Below are positions 43,192-54,481 of a DNA stretch of 64,000 bases, in pieces. Origin of the DNA: Takakia lepidozioides (lineage: Eukaryota > Streptophyta > Takakiopsida > Takakiales > Takakiaceae); the NCBI GenBank assembly GCA_030704615.1, contig CM060732.1:7998001-8062000 (forward strand), in the 5' to 3' direction. The translations under genes and the position numbers were made by a program. The stretch's first letter is position 1, and each line of letters opens with the position of its first letter. The notes below the pieces were generated by a model. That model worked only from the letters and a program-made list of their open reading frames with translations. It was not told the DNA's origin and searched no databases.

Positions 43192-46100
43192 CACTAGAAG
43201 AGAAACCGGCTTTTTCCTAGGTTTTTTCCACACTTTTTGTTGTGGAATCAGCCGCAGTCCACACCTGCCGTGGGTGTAAGAAACGATTAGTGCTTTCGGA
43301 CACCCCGTGGACGGCCTGGCTCTCGGGTGGCCCTGTGGAAAAGTCCACGGGTGGCTTTTTCTACGGGAGGCTTTTTCCATGGGTGGTTTTTTTCACGGGG
43401 TGCATGGTGACATGGCCACTGACATAGCCGATAACATAGCTGACATGGCAGAGTGTGAAAAAGGCCAGTGTGGCATGTTTCATGGCGGATTTCACACCTT
43501 GAACAAGCCACTATGCGACATGTGTCATATTTCACACCTTCGACAAGTCACTATGCAACACGTGTTCGTTCTTGTGTGGTGGTACACATTAATTAATTAT
43601 TAATTGATTTCCAATATTAAGTTTGAATATTAATGGATTTAATTTATTGTTATTATTATGATGATGATTATTATTATTATAGGAAAAATGGACAGTGGCC
43701 TTGATGAGAACATTATTAATAACAAAATATTGAAATTATGTTTTTAGAAATTATATTTATTCGCTCAGATACCAAAACACACATTTTGCAGGGAAGGAGA
43801 GTTTGTCTTAGTGTCTATGCTGAGTTGCATCTCCTACTCTCTGTAATCTAATAGACATTCACCTTTTTCCCTCGGTTGTCCCACCCTTGACTGGGGTCAG
43901 AAAAGCATTCATTCCACAGCTTCTCCTCATCTCTGTTACATGTTTCTGGATACTTTCCTATTGTCACTTTGGCAGTATCATGTCAAAATCACTCCAAACT
44001 ATGTACCATCTACCCATGCAGGTTTCTTGTAGCTATCCTTCCACAGGGAATCATAAGTAATCTGGAGCTTGAAATCTGGCCCTCTTGGATGACACTCTAT
44101 CCCTGCTCCTTCAGCTATCCATGCCTCTGCACAGATCATGCATACATCCTTGCATTGTTGTTAGCAGCTGACAATGGTAGCCTAGACTTGTTCAAGCAAA
44201 CACCCAACTCAACTTATCACACCAGTTCATATTCTCAATTGCATCTACCACTCTGTAATCCAAAGGCATTTACCTTCCAAGACGGTTGTCCCACCATTGA
44301 CTGGGGTCAGAAAAGTATTCATTCCACAGCTTCTCCTCTCTGTTACCTATTTCTGGATGCTTTCCTATTGTCACTTTGGCAGTATCATGTCAAAGTCACT
44401 CCAAACTATCAAAGGTTCACTCAACCAGCTAACTTGCAGAATTCTTAAAACATGAAAATTTAGGGCGATTCTGATAAGAGGGGAAAACAGAGTGAAATGT
44501 GTTGAAGAAGGTGCCTTGATTAGCATTGCCTGATTTTATCAATTGTGCCGCTGCTGCTACGGCTTCCAGTTGACCATCTACCCATGCAGATTTCTTGGAG
44601 CTATTTTTCCACAGGGAATCACCCCTTCCCGCATCATTGCTCATAGGTCTCCAAAGCCTCCATCTGCTCCCTTGCTGTGCATATCCTGCAATCATCGCAC
44701 TCCACGACACCACATCTCGTTCAGCCATACTGTCGAACACTTCCTTTGCATCCTCGATGCACCCACATTTGGCATACATGCAGTCCACCAGGGCAGTGTT
44801 TAGAATGACATTGGGTGCAATTCCAGATTTGACGATGTCACCATGGATCTCTTTGCCCTTTTCCAGAGCTCCCAGGCTTGCACATGCATTACAAACAAAT
44901 GTGATGTGGTTGGGCTTCACCCCTTCGCGCAGCAGTTGCTCATAGGTCTCCAAGGCATTCCTACCACACCCATGTTAAATCCTGCCAACATTATATTCAA
45001 CGTGATTAAAGTTCGTTGAGGCATTCCGTTGAACACTCGGTGTGCATTCATGATGCTCCTGCACTTAATATACATGTTCACAAGGGTGTTGAGAAGAAAA
45101 ACACTTGGCGTGAATCCACTTTGGATAATGTGAGTGTGCACCTGCTTTCCAGCTTCCAGACCCTTCAATTTGATGCACTTAAGCAAGAGACAGACATACA
45201 TATCTGAATCTGCTGAAATGCTCCTTGGTTTAAAGGTTGTAGAGCCTCTTTCAGTCTGCCTGCCTCACAAAGCATGAAGAAGAGGCATTATGGACTCCCT
45301 CTCTTGATCCTCTTTTAGAAGCTGTGGTCATGGTTGAGGTGCCTGATTTAAATCAGGGCTGCCAGCCCTGCAATGCACACAAACATGATGTGGCCGGGCT
45401 GAACGCCTTCCCCCATCATTTGCTCATAGGTCTCCAAAGCCTCCATCCCACGTCCCTGTTGTGCATACCTTGCAAGCATCGCACCACATCTCGTTCAGCC
45501 ATAGTGTTGAACACTCCCTTTGCATCCTCGATGCACCCACATTTTGCATACATGTCCACTAGGGTATTGTTCAAAATGACATTTGGTACAATTCCAGGTC
45601 TGAAGGTGTCACCATGGACCTCCTTCCCCTTTTCTAGAGCTGCCAGGGCAGTGTTTCGATTGGCATTAGGTACAATTCCAGCTTTGATGATCACCATGCA
45701 CCTCTGTGCCCTTCTCCAGGGCTGCCAGGCCTGCAATGCATACAAACATGATGTGGCCGGGCTGAACCCCTTCCCCCATCATTTGCTCATAGGTCTCCAA
45801 AGCCTCTATCCCATGTCCCTGCTGTGCATATCCTGCAAGCATCGCACTCCACGACACCTCATCTCGTTCAGCCATAGTGTTGAACACTCCCTTTGCATCC
45901 TCGATGCACCTACATTTTGCATACATGTCCACTAGGGTATTGTTCAGAATGACATTTGGTACAATTCCAGCTCTGAAGATGTCACCACGGACCTCCTTCC
46001 CCTTTTCCAGAGCTACCAGGGCAGTGTTTAGAATGACATTAGGTACAATTCCAGCTTTGATGATATCCCCATGCACCTCTTTGCCGTTCTCAAGGGCTAC

Positions 46101-47432
46101 CAGGCTTGCACAAGCATTGCAATGCACACAAACATGATGTGAGAGGGCAAAAGAGGCTGAAATAGGTCAAAGAAGAAGGTGCCCTCACCACATTGTCTTT
46201 GAACTTGTGTCATGACTTGACCGACCATCAATCCAAAATGACCTCTTGTGTGTGCTGCTTGTGTCTGTAGTAAGGTAATGTCGGATTGGTCTGTGAGATC
46301 GAACCACCACGGTGCAGCTGAGTAGGCAGAGATTGAAACACGGCCTGCTAAGACCAAGCTAACTCTCCCAAGAACGGCGAGCTCGCAAGAATGTTGTGAG
46401 CTTCTCCTCGTCTCATCTCCTCCTCCGCTCCTCCTTCCTGCATCATTTGCTCGACGCCTCCATCCCATGCCCCTGCATATCTTGCGATCATCGCGTTCCA
46501 TCCCTCGGCTACATGGTGTGGCGCAGGAGACAAAAAAAAATGCCAAGTCCCAGCCCTCCTCTGTGTTCACGATTACCCTAATGGGCAACCTTATTAGTAA
46601 TATTTTAACTTTTTAAAACCTAATGGGCAACCTTATTAGCAACTTTTTGACTTTTTAACCTTTTGCACTTTGATTCATTCTAGGTCAGAGGCTAAAATCC
46701 TGCTGCCAGACTTGTCTAGAAAATCAAAACACCATGTAGACAAACATTTGATAATGGTAATAAAATATATTACCATTGGGCTGGTTTGAACACTTGTTAG
46801 TAAATTTAGGTTAGGATTTTTTCGAAATATTCTGGTTTTTTCTTTGATGTGTGAGATGACAAAGTCCAAGCATGTCACATAAACAAGGAGTTCAACGTAA
46901 GGACGATGCAAGTGATTTGTGGAAAAAAGTGTAAATCATGCCTATGCCTATTTGTCCTAGTTGTGTCATAGGTTGCAATAGAACGGGGCCACCTTTGAAT
47001 GCGATCCCCATGCTCATTTCACCAAGGGCATTATAGACTTCATAATGTAGAGATTGAAAATGGGGTGTAGCAGGGGGTGATTCTTCACTTGCTAGTAGCC
47101 CATCGTGCAGATTTCTAAATATGAACATGAAGTTTATAATCATTTTTCAAGGGCATCATTCTCAAACTCCCCATACACCACAATGTGGAAATTCTATGGT
47201 CCCATTTCACACATGTGTGTAACATGCCATGTAAACTAAGCCAACTCCCGCCACGCTCATGGCTGTTTCACACCGTTCTTGTCTCGGGTGTGGATCACAT
47301 GTGAGACACCCCACAGTTAGGGCATATTTTGACCCACACCTTGGCTCACTCTACAGACCCATGATAAAAGCCGTGGAATGTGCCAGGTGTGAGATGGCAG
47401 AGCCGTGGAAAAAGTCGGTTTCTCTTCTAGTG
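43192..47432. mobile_element. non-autonomous CACTA transposon carrying PPR gene fragments (Pack-CACTA)
   Basis: The ends are inverted repeats: the left reads CACTAGAAGAGAAACCGG and the right is its complement, matching 25 of 26 positions. A 3 bp CAA duplication flanks it at 43,189-43,191 and 47,433-47,435, as expected for CACTA elements. The 4,241 bp interior has no transposase motif. It holds - strand PPR fragments (44,429-46,127) and a duplicated ~130 bp block (about 43,880 and 44,285). The subterminal regions repeat words such as GGCTTTTTC, TTTCACACCTT and CACTATGC. It splits the methyltransferase of gypsy copy 2. Confidence 0.9.
44429..46127 (-). pseudogene. captured PPR gene fragments inside the CACTA element
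   Basis: Three blocks of PLS-class PPR phrases lie on the - strand. At 46,127-45,666: GKEVHGDIIKAG, then LNNTLVDMYAKC, then WSAMLAGYAQQG. At 45,745-45,416 a diverged repeat of the same. At 45,201-44,430: KGLEAGKQVHTHIIQSG, LLNTLVNMYIKC, then EKGKEIHGDIVKSGI and VSWSAMIAGYAQQG. Frames are broken between blocks and no E or DYW tail is present. The phrases match those of the gene at 57,334, so the source was a related PPR-DYW gene. The order is not that of a single intact gene, which implies duplication or rearrangement after capture. Confidence 0.8.
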
Positions 47433-48212
47433 CAAGTCCGGTCGTGGCTTGGGTCAGCAGTGTTGCTGGATGCAGCTGCAGTGGGGTCACGGGCTCATCA
47501 TCTACGACTATGGTGGACTAACTTGATGCCACCCGCACTGCTCAAGCGTGCATTTGATGGGGTGCAGTGGCCAGCACACCTCACAGTGGATAGCATTTTG
47601 GACACAGGGAGGCAGTCTGAGCGTGTGAGACACGATGACCGTTCGCCTTTGGCAGTGGTCAACAAGGTGGGTCAACCACGAGCAGCACTACCTACACTGC
47701 TCAGCTTCCCAGGATCGCATGCTTTCTGGGATAGTGGATCTGGCCTCCTGTGGGATGCTCAGTTGCAACAGTTAGTGGAGCCTAATGCCAACGAGCGAGA
47801 GCGGGTTTTTTCCACTGGGACCACGGCGGTGCCTTCTCTTTCTGAGGCATCACCTCGTCAGGTATTGGGGCAAGCGATGGATCTCAATTGCTTGACCTGG
47901 ATTATCAGCTTGGCTATGGCTGAGCAACGTAGAGTGTGGAGTGCACTTCCCTTGACAGTCTCTCTGCCTACCGAGATGGTACAGGCAGTGAGTGGGGGCG
48001 AGCCGGTGAGGACCACAGGGTGTAGACATCCATGGTACACGTGGGAGGTGCTCGAGGTTCAGAGGGAGTTGGCAGCCAAGGCGGCTGTGATGAATAAGGT
48101 TGGGGATTCTTCTCGGGTTGAGGAGGTCCTCAAGGATGAGATGATGGGGCAGGATGAGGCCTTGTCATTGACTGAGCAGGCAGGGAGTACTGCTCATGAG
48201 GTTGCGGCATAG
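47433..48212 (+). pseudogene. DNMT3-like methyltransferase of gypsy copy 2, second part
   Basis: The frame resumes as QVRSWLGSAVLLDAAAVGSR, followed by the motif VIII-like LRLWWTNL (about 47,500-47,525), where copy 1 has RPRLWWTNL. Then come DAQLQQLVEPNANERER and SPRQVLGQAMDLN (47,760-47,890), resembling motifs IX and X. The ORF continues about 100 residues of less conserved sequence to a stop at 48,210, followed by RT. Removal of the transposon would leave this part in line with the first part. Confidence 0.8.
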
Positions 48213-48533
48213 CAACCACGGGACGCGTCTCCTACCTCTAAGTCTGATGGACTTAAGGTTACAGTTACGGAGGACAATTGGGAGCCTGACATTGGACCCA
48301 TTGTCATTGGAGGAGAGAGACGACGTATACGGCGGTTCCTGAGGGCTTACATGAATTGCTTTGCCTCTCGTGCTATGGTGGAGGAGCATGAGAGACATGT
48401 TCAGGTTGTGCATCGACCGGGTTTGGTCAATAGGGATGCGGATGGATTGAGTCGCAATCCATGCACGAGCCAGCAGGATGACACTGGAGCTCGGTGGCAT
48501 GGTGAGACGGACGAGGAGATGGTGCCTGAATGA
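48213..48533 (+). pseudogene. RT/RNase H remnant of gypsy copy 2
   Basis: The frame begins as RT (VTEDNWEPDIGP, then RRFLRAYMNCFA) and jumps to a 14-codon scrap from just after the YIDD palm motif (EEHERHVQVV), then to the last RNase H segment (VNRDADGLSRNPCTS). Two deletions relative to copy 1, roughly 0.57 and 0.68 kb, remove all catalytic residues. In copy 1 the two sides of the second deletion share CAGGTGGTG, which could have mediated it. Confidence 0.85.
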
Positions 48534-48573
48534 CATGCATCTGCCTTTTTGTGTATCTTGACCTACAACAGGG

Positions 48574-49790
48574 ATGACTGTAGACGGAGTGTATGAGGAC
48601 CTTGAGGCTAGTGATGAGCCAAGTGGTGCCAGAGATATACATGAGGATTTAGTTGTGTTGGACTACCTCCGCACTGGAGACACGACAGCTAGTGTGACTG
48701 CCAAGGAGAGGGATCAGATCCTGCATCGAGCCAAGAGGTTCAAGTGGGAGGGGATATACCTGCTTCAAGTGTGGGAGGATGGTCGGGTGAGGATTGTGCC
48801 TCACCCAACACAACGTGCACGGTTAGTGCGGCATGCCCATGAGGAGTTGGGGCATTTTGGAGTGCGACGCACTCATAATTTACTGTAGGGGCAATATTGA
48901 TGGCGTGGTATGCACACATAAGTGCAATAGTTTGTGGCTAGGTGCATGGTGTGTGACAGGGTGCGTGCTTTATTCAACGCCCCTACACCATAGTTGCATC
49001 CTTTACCAATCATGGGATTGGGCTACAGGTGGAGTCTTGACTTCGCAGGGTCGTTGCCACTGACGATGCGCCGCCACAAATATGTGTTGGTGATGGTGGA
49101 GCACTTCTCCAAGTGGATTGAGTTGGTTCCATTGCCTGACAAGGCTAGTGAGGGGGCTGCGTATGCATTCTTGGATCGTGTGCTTAGCCGATTCGGTGCT
49201 CCAGCTGAGGTACTCACGGACCAAGGGAGAGAGTTCTTGGAGGAGTTTCAGGCTTTGTGTGATAAAGCCTTGATAGACTACCATACCACTGATCATCCTG
49301 AGGCCGATGGCTTGGTAGAGAGAGTGGTGCAGACGGTGAAGAGGGGTTTGCGCAAGTATGGCTTGCAAAAGGGACACCTAGGAGATTGGGATCTTCAGGT
49401 ACCTTGGTTAGCCATGGGCTATAGGTTTAGCAAGCAAGCATCACTTGCCTCCTTCTCACCATATTTCTTTCTCTTTGGCCGAGAGCCAGATTTGCATGCG
49501 TCTATTTGCAGGGAGGCTGCAGTATTCCTCAACCTTGATGATCCGGATGTGTGGACACAAGCATGTGCCTAACGGGCAGAGTTGTTTAAGAGGGTCATGC
49601 CTATGGCTTTTGAGAACCTTGCTATTGCCCAACACCGAGACGCATTGAGGTATGTCATTATACATGGAGGGGGATAGCGACCAGGTGTTTGGCGTTTCCA
49701 CCCTGGGGACTATGTGTATCTGCAGCAGACAGCACCTACGACTTTGGATGTCACAACATGACATGTGATTCTAAGGGTCAGGGAGGTGTT
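48574..49790 (+). pseudogene. integrase of gypsy copy 2
   Basis: The HHCC region appears as HAHEELGHFGVRR (48,833-48,880) with a broken following segment. The catalytic core frame (48,994-49,572) contains WSLDF, TDQGREF and HPEADGLVER, preserving the DDE triad, and LFGREPDL near its end. A TAA at 49,570 and further stops at about 49,676 and 49,758 break the C-terminal part. It is otherwise collinear with copy 1. Confidence 0.85.
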
Positions 49791-49827
49791 GCCTTCAGGA
49801 GTGTTGATTCTGGAGGGTTGAGATGGC

Positions 49828-50058
49828 ATGGTATGGAAGGACCATGTGCGCGATTATGCGCCATGTTACCTTCCACATGTGGACGGGAGGATAGATCCCA
49901 ACCTTGCAGGGGTACCTGCAGGGTTGCGTTGCATGCTATGTAGGCATGCTCGTGGTGCCGCCACTATGCTGGTGTGTGATCGATGCTCAAGAGGTTGGCA
50001 CATGAGATGCTTGACACCACCTCTTGAGATGGAGATTAGTTATGTCCACACTGCTTGA
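49828..50058 (+). pseudogene. PHD finger of gypsy copy 2
   Basis: After DHVRDYAPCYLPHVDG the finger appears as CMLC, CDRC and WHMRC with PHD spacing (49,926-50,025). A small deletion just after TPPLE shifts the frame and removes the last Cys pair from the reading frame, though CCACACTGC at 50,046 corresponds to it. Its damage differs from the TGA in copy 1, so both derive from an intact finger. Confidence 0.75.
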
Positions 50059-50308
50059 GATAGTGGAAGTGGATATAACTAGTGGCAGCCAACAAGACAT
50101 GGGAGGCCAAGCTCATAGGAGTCAATACCCGAGATCTCAGGCTCAAGTTCACAGGTTGCAAGACGGCGACTAACGATGGGGCAACTCTTGTTCCCGGCCT
50201 CTTGATCTATCGAGTTTGAGTGTAGTAGGGACAGTGGTGGAGGACTTATTGAGGCTATGGCCACTATCACATCTTGTGGCTATCTGGACTTAGAGGGACT
50301 TAAGCGCC

Positions 50309-50323
50309 AGCTAGGGGGGCGAT
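50309..50323 (+). promoter_or_regulatory. polypurine tract of gypsy copy 2
   Basis: AGCTAGGGGGGCGAT matches the tract of copy 1 and sits immediately before the first LTR (TGTGATGG at 50,324). The preceding ~260 bp after the PHD finger is a noncoding 3' region. Confidence 0.7.
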
Positions 50324-51618
50324 TGTGATGGACTAGTGGCAGCCTAGTGGTAGACTAGTGGTTGCACTAGTGGTGGCTAGTGGCAGCCTAGTGGTTGGAC
50401 TAGTGGCTGCAATAGTGGTGGCTAGTGGCTGCACTAGTGACAGACTAGTGTTTGGTGTGCACATGTGTTGTGTAGTTTTAGACAACGATGTAGTTGTGTA
50501 GCGATATGTATGCGCACGACAACTGTTAAGTTATTTTACCACTAGTGTGAAATTAGCTAGGAAATAGCTAGCTTTTATATATTGATATTTGGGATTGATC
50601 CAAGTGTCAATCCAGGGGCCAATATATGTTTGGGCACTTGGCGTTGTTATCTTCACGGCAGATTGCGGTGGGCTCATCTTTCTCGAGTTGAGCCTCACCG
50701 CGTCTAGCTATGGCGCCGTAGTGTGGATTCCCCATGGCGTGGGGTGCACTTGGCTCGACTTAATATATGAGTGATGTTTTCATGTGCAAGTATGTGAGTT
50801 TGAGAGAGCTTGTGTGCTTGTATCATTTCTTCTTTATCATTGTGATGGATTAGTGGCAGCCTAGTGGTAGACTAGTGGCTGCACTAGTGGTGGTTAGTGA
50901 CAGCCTAGTGGTTGGACTAGTGGCTGCACTAGTGGTGGCTAGTGGCAGCCTAGTGGTGGACTAGTGGCTGCACTAGTGATATACTAGTGTTTGGTGTGCA
51001 CATGTATTGTGTGGTTTTGGACAACGATGTAGTTGTGTAGCGATATGTATGCGCACGACAGCTGTCAAGTTATTTTACCACTAGTGTGAAGTTAGCTAGG
51101 AAATAGCTAGCTTTTATATATTGATATTTGGGATTGATCCAAGTGTCAATCCATGGGCCAATATATGTTTGGGCACTTGGCGTCGTTATCTTCACGGCAA
51201 ATCGCGGTGGGCTCATCTTTCTCGAGTTGAGCCTCACCGCGTCTATGGCACCATAGTGTGGATTCCCCATGGCGTGGGGTGCACTTGGCTCGACTTAATA
51301 TATGAGTGATGTTTTCATGACATGCAAGTATGTGAGTTTGAGAGAGCTTGTGTGCTTGTATCATTTCTTCTTTATCATTGTGATGGACTAGTGGCAGCCT
51401 AGTGGTAGACTAGTGGCTGCACTAGTGGTGGCTAGTGGCAGCCTAGTGATGGACTAGTGGCTGCACTAGTGGTGACTAGTGGTTGTCTAGTGGTGGCTAG
51501 TGGCAGCCTAGTGGTGGACTAGTGGCTGTACTAGTGATAGACTAGTGTTTGGTGTGCACATGTGTTGTGTGGTTTTGGACAACGATGTAGTTGTGTAGCG
51601 ATATGTATGCGCACGACA
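50324..51618 (+). repeat. tandem array of LTRs (two complete and one partial) of gypsy copy 2
   Basis: The units begin TGTGATGG at 50,324, 50,841 and 51,379. Each full unit has segment A rich in ACTAGTGG words (198, 220 and 240 bp), a GACA-AC-TGTT or GACA-GC-TGTC junction, and segment B of about 315 bp ending TTATCA. The third unit stops exactly at GCACGACA (51,618), the A/B junction. The length differences in segment A come from varying numbers of the ACTAGTGGC-type repeat. Confidence 0.85.
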
Positions 51619-51639
51619 GGGGCTAGCATGTGGTCCCCG

Positions 51640-52950
51640 TCATGCCGCTCATCCTATTGCACATTGGGAGTGACATTGGTCCCTACCGAACTATTCACAA
51701 AACCAGCTACATTTCCATACACATATGGGTTTCCGTCGCAAATTTTCCGATCCTTGTCAGCCACTATGCCATGAACCACCTCAGTGATATTGACATTCAT
51801 TGCATATTTGTGAATGACGTGGGGCGGGACATGTCTGTTCAACAACCTCCCACTCCTAATCAAAGTGATACGCCCCAAAGTAGTCTGGAAGCAAATCCAC
51901 GGTAGCATCATAGGGTGTATCCAGGACCAGGATGTCCTGCATCAGAAATAATCCGTGACCCATGGTAGGGTCCGTTACCCGTTTAACACAATACCAACGA
52001 CCCCAAAACTGGAAAGGCATGCCCATGGGAATGGGAAGTGGGTGAGGCACAAGAGGTTGTCAGAACATGCTCTGGAATGGTCTTGTGAGGAATGTCTTGG
52101 TACCTCTGTGAGAGATAGTGGGATCCTTAGGGCGTCGAAGCAGAGGAGGCAACAATATACCTCCAGCTCTACGCGGAGTATGAGGTGCACAAAGTCATCG
52201 TGGTCGAGGGAGCCCGGCTAACCACCCGGAGTAAGGCTGCATGGACCCACCTAATGGACTAGGTAGGGTTGACAAAGATGCATCATAACCAAATGATGAG
52301 GACACCGGAGAGGGGGGGGGGGTGGGGGCTGCTGCTCAACGCCCAAAAAACTTGAAACATTCACCATACCCCGCGACCTTACGCATCTCATCTATGTCAT
52401 GCCACATGATGGGCATCAAAAGAAGCAAGAAGCCCACAACAATTAAATGCCTCCTGCACAATGTAAATGCGAGCTTGCACTTCAAGTCGCGGCTGCAAGA
52501 TGCGTAGTATATAATGAGGCATCAATACTTACGTCATGATCTACTATGTATCAATATAATGTGTATACTATTAATCATACTATATTTGTACTTATATAAG
52601 AAACGTTGGGAAGGGGTAGAATAAGACTTACCTTTGCTGCATCTTTGGAGTGGAGCAGCCTGCCGGCAACCGTGCCCAACAGTAATTGCACCAACACTCC
52701 ATCTTGGGGGGCTGGTCGACGGTGGAAGTACCGGGGCCTCGTGCCTCTGGACTAGCATGCCTACGACCTCGAGGTGGCAAGCGAGGGAGTAGCCGGTGCA
52801 ACCGAGTCGATCCCGGAGTGCCGACATCATCCACATCATCCGAAATTTGCCCCCGGACCCTTCTATGATGGTTTCTGCCATGTACTGGAGGTGCATAAGT
52901 CTCCTCCTCATGAATGGGAGGCAATGTTGGCAAGGGTGCCGGCTCCAAAT
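51640..52950 (-). pseudogene. SET-domain-like pseudogene, multi-exon
   Basis: The - strand frame ending at 51,856 reads DPTMGHGLFLMQDI and then LLPDYFGAY, resembling the start of a SET domain (GxGLFA..DI, then EYxGE). After a frameshift the next frame (51,654-51,911) gives GNPYVYGNVAGFVNSS, like the SET motif GNxARFINHS. An upstream frame at 52,628-52,948 has a cysteine cluster CWCNYC and ends at a consensus donor AAAG/GTAAGT (about 52,632); an acceptor TTGCAG follows at about 52,494. SET domains methylate lysines, often on histones. The downstream catalytic Tyr region is not seen. The assignment is tentative. Confidence 0.42.
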
Positions 52951-53506
52951 CCGCAAGGGTGAGGGATCAGTGACTTCCTACCATAATATGCTAATTAACA
53001 TATACCACGAACACATATTGCAGGAGCATACCTTTGAACAAAATAAATATATTGTAACAAGTTATAGGTGGTTGGTGGGTTAAAATATATCCACACCTCC
53101 GGATCGGCATAAGTGGGCCACATTGCGACCCGGTGGTGTAATTACCCTTATATGATGTAACCCCCATTGGACTTACACCTACTCTCGAAATTTGACTAAG
53201 TCCAAATTTGGCTAAGAAAAAATGAATTAAGAGGAGTTTATAGTACATAATAGCCGGGGTAACATAAATAAACCAAAGGCTTTAGGGACATTACAATAAT
53301 GTCCGGGGTTACGCCCTTTCTACAAACAAATTTATATCACGCCCCATCATTTACTGCATATGTGTATAAGAGTTATACACATAACCCTGTAGCCTGTCCG
53401 AGAAACACCCCCCCACACCACATTAGCTGCAGCACGAGAAAGCACAGGGCTACAGTAGCTGCAGGTTGTTTCGTTTACAGGGTTTGGGGGCAACTTTGCT
53501 CTACCT

Positions 53507-54340
53507 ATGGCGGACTGTGAGGATGAATTGGACTACATCCTTGAGGAGTTTCAAGACACAGAGGGCACTCAAGCATTCCCTGAGCCTGAAGCATTCCCGG
53601 ACGGTGATATTCCTTGTAGCCAAAAATTACCAGTGAAGAGGAAGAATCTGGCACCACGGATGGACAAGGGGCAACGACCAATTGTGGACTTTTTCCACTT
53701 GAGCACCATGGCTACGGCCTACAATCACCATTTTTCTTTGTACAGCAAGGGCAGGAAGCAAGTCACCCAATTGATTCCATCTGTGGTGTGGAAGGCGGTA
53801 TACACACACTACTTGGAAGTCCACCCTAATTCTGAATTTGCTGAGGAGACTCTGAAGGATCGTCTACGGAAAACGCTCAAAGAATTGAAAACAGGCACAT
53901 CAAATGAAGAGGATTCTGACAAGGCGGTGTTACAGAGTGACGAAATGTTGGTGAGGTTAAAGAGTACTGATGGCCATGCCACTCGGAATATAAGAGGCGA
54001 AACAACTTGTTACAATCAGGAAGTCCGTCCCCGATCCCATCAACAACTTCTACTGGTGTGGGGGAATCGGATGCACCACCGCCTGTACCTAGTCTTGGCA
54101 CCGAGTGTAGTCTTGCAATTTCTAATGCAACTATAGGGTCTAAGTCCTCAGGTGAAAAACCAGTGAGCAAGTCTGAGATGCTCTAGCAGCAATCTCGTAG
54201 CATTGCTGCCATGGCCCAGCAATTTCAGACTTCATCTGAAAGCCGTGACGCCCTCTTAGCTGCCAAGTTGGAGATCAGCCAAGAGAAGCAAAGCAAGGTC
54301 AAAATCAGCAATTTAAAGCAGGCCCGAGACCTCAACTAGG
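53507..54340 (+). pseudogene. PIF/Harbinger ORF1 (Myb/SANT-like)
   Basis: A 209-codon frame (53,507-54,136) starts with an acidic N-terminus, then VVWKAVYTHYLEVHPNSEF and LKDRLRKTLKELK, a helical segment like the SANT/Myb-type DNA-binding partner of Harbinger transposases. After a stop or frameshift near 54,000-54,190, a helix AAMAQQFQTSSESRDALL continues to 54,340 in another frame. ORF1 assists transposase binding and nuclear import in this superfamily. Confidence 0.55.
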
Positions 54341-54481
54341 TGTGATAAGTGACAATGAGTTTAAGCTGCAGGTTAAAACTATCTTACATTTGTAGTGATC
54401 TGTCTAGTAGTCCCCGTCCCAGCCGAAGTCAGCTGGGTCGCTGTGCTGATCGCGCCTGCCAATCCTTCGCATTATTAACAT

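Larger units (their letters stand above)
38200..51618 (+). mobile_element. Ty3/gypsy LTR retrotransposon with DNA methyltransferase and PHD finger (copy 2)
   Basis: This element reads on the + strand and is collinear with copy 1. The leader at about 38,220-38,400 matches copy 1 at 24,000-24,130. Gag, protease, methyltransferase, a remnant of RT/RNase H, integrase, PHD finger, polypurine tract and three tandem LTR units follow. It lacks a recognisable 5' LTR. It is interrupted by a 4.2 kb CACTA element (43,192-47,432) and by a ~0.84 kb unaligned insertion (about 41,767-42,600). Most of RT and RNase H is deleted. LTR sequence differs strongly from copy 1, so the two are separate lineages of one family. 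Confidence 0.85.
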
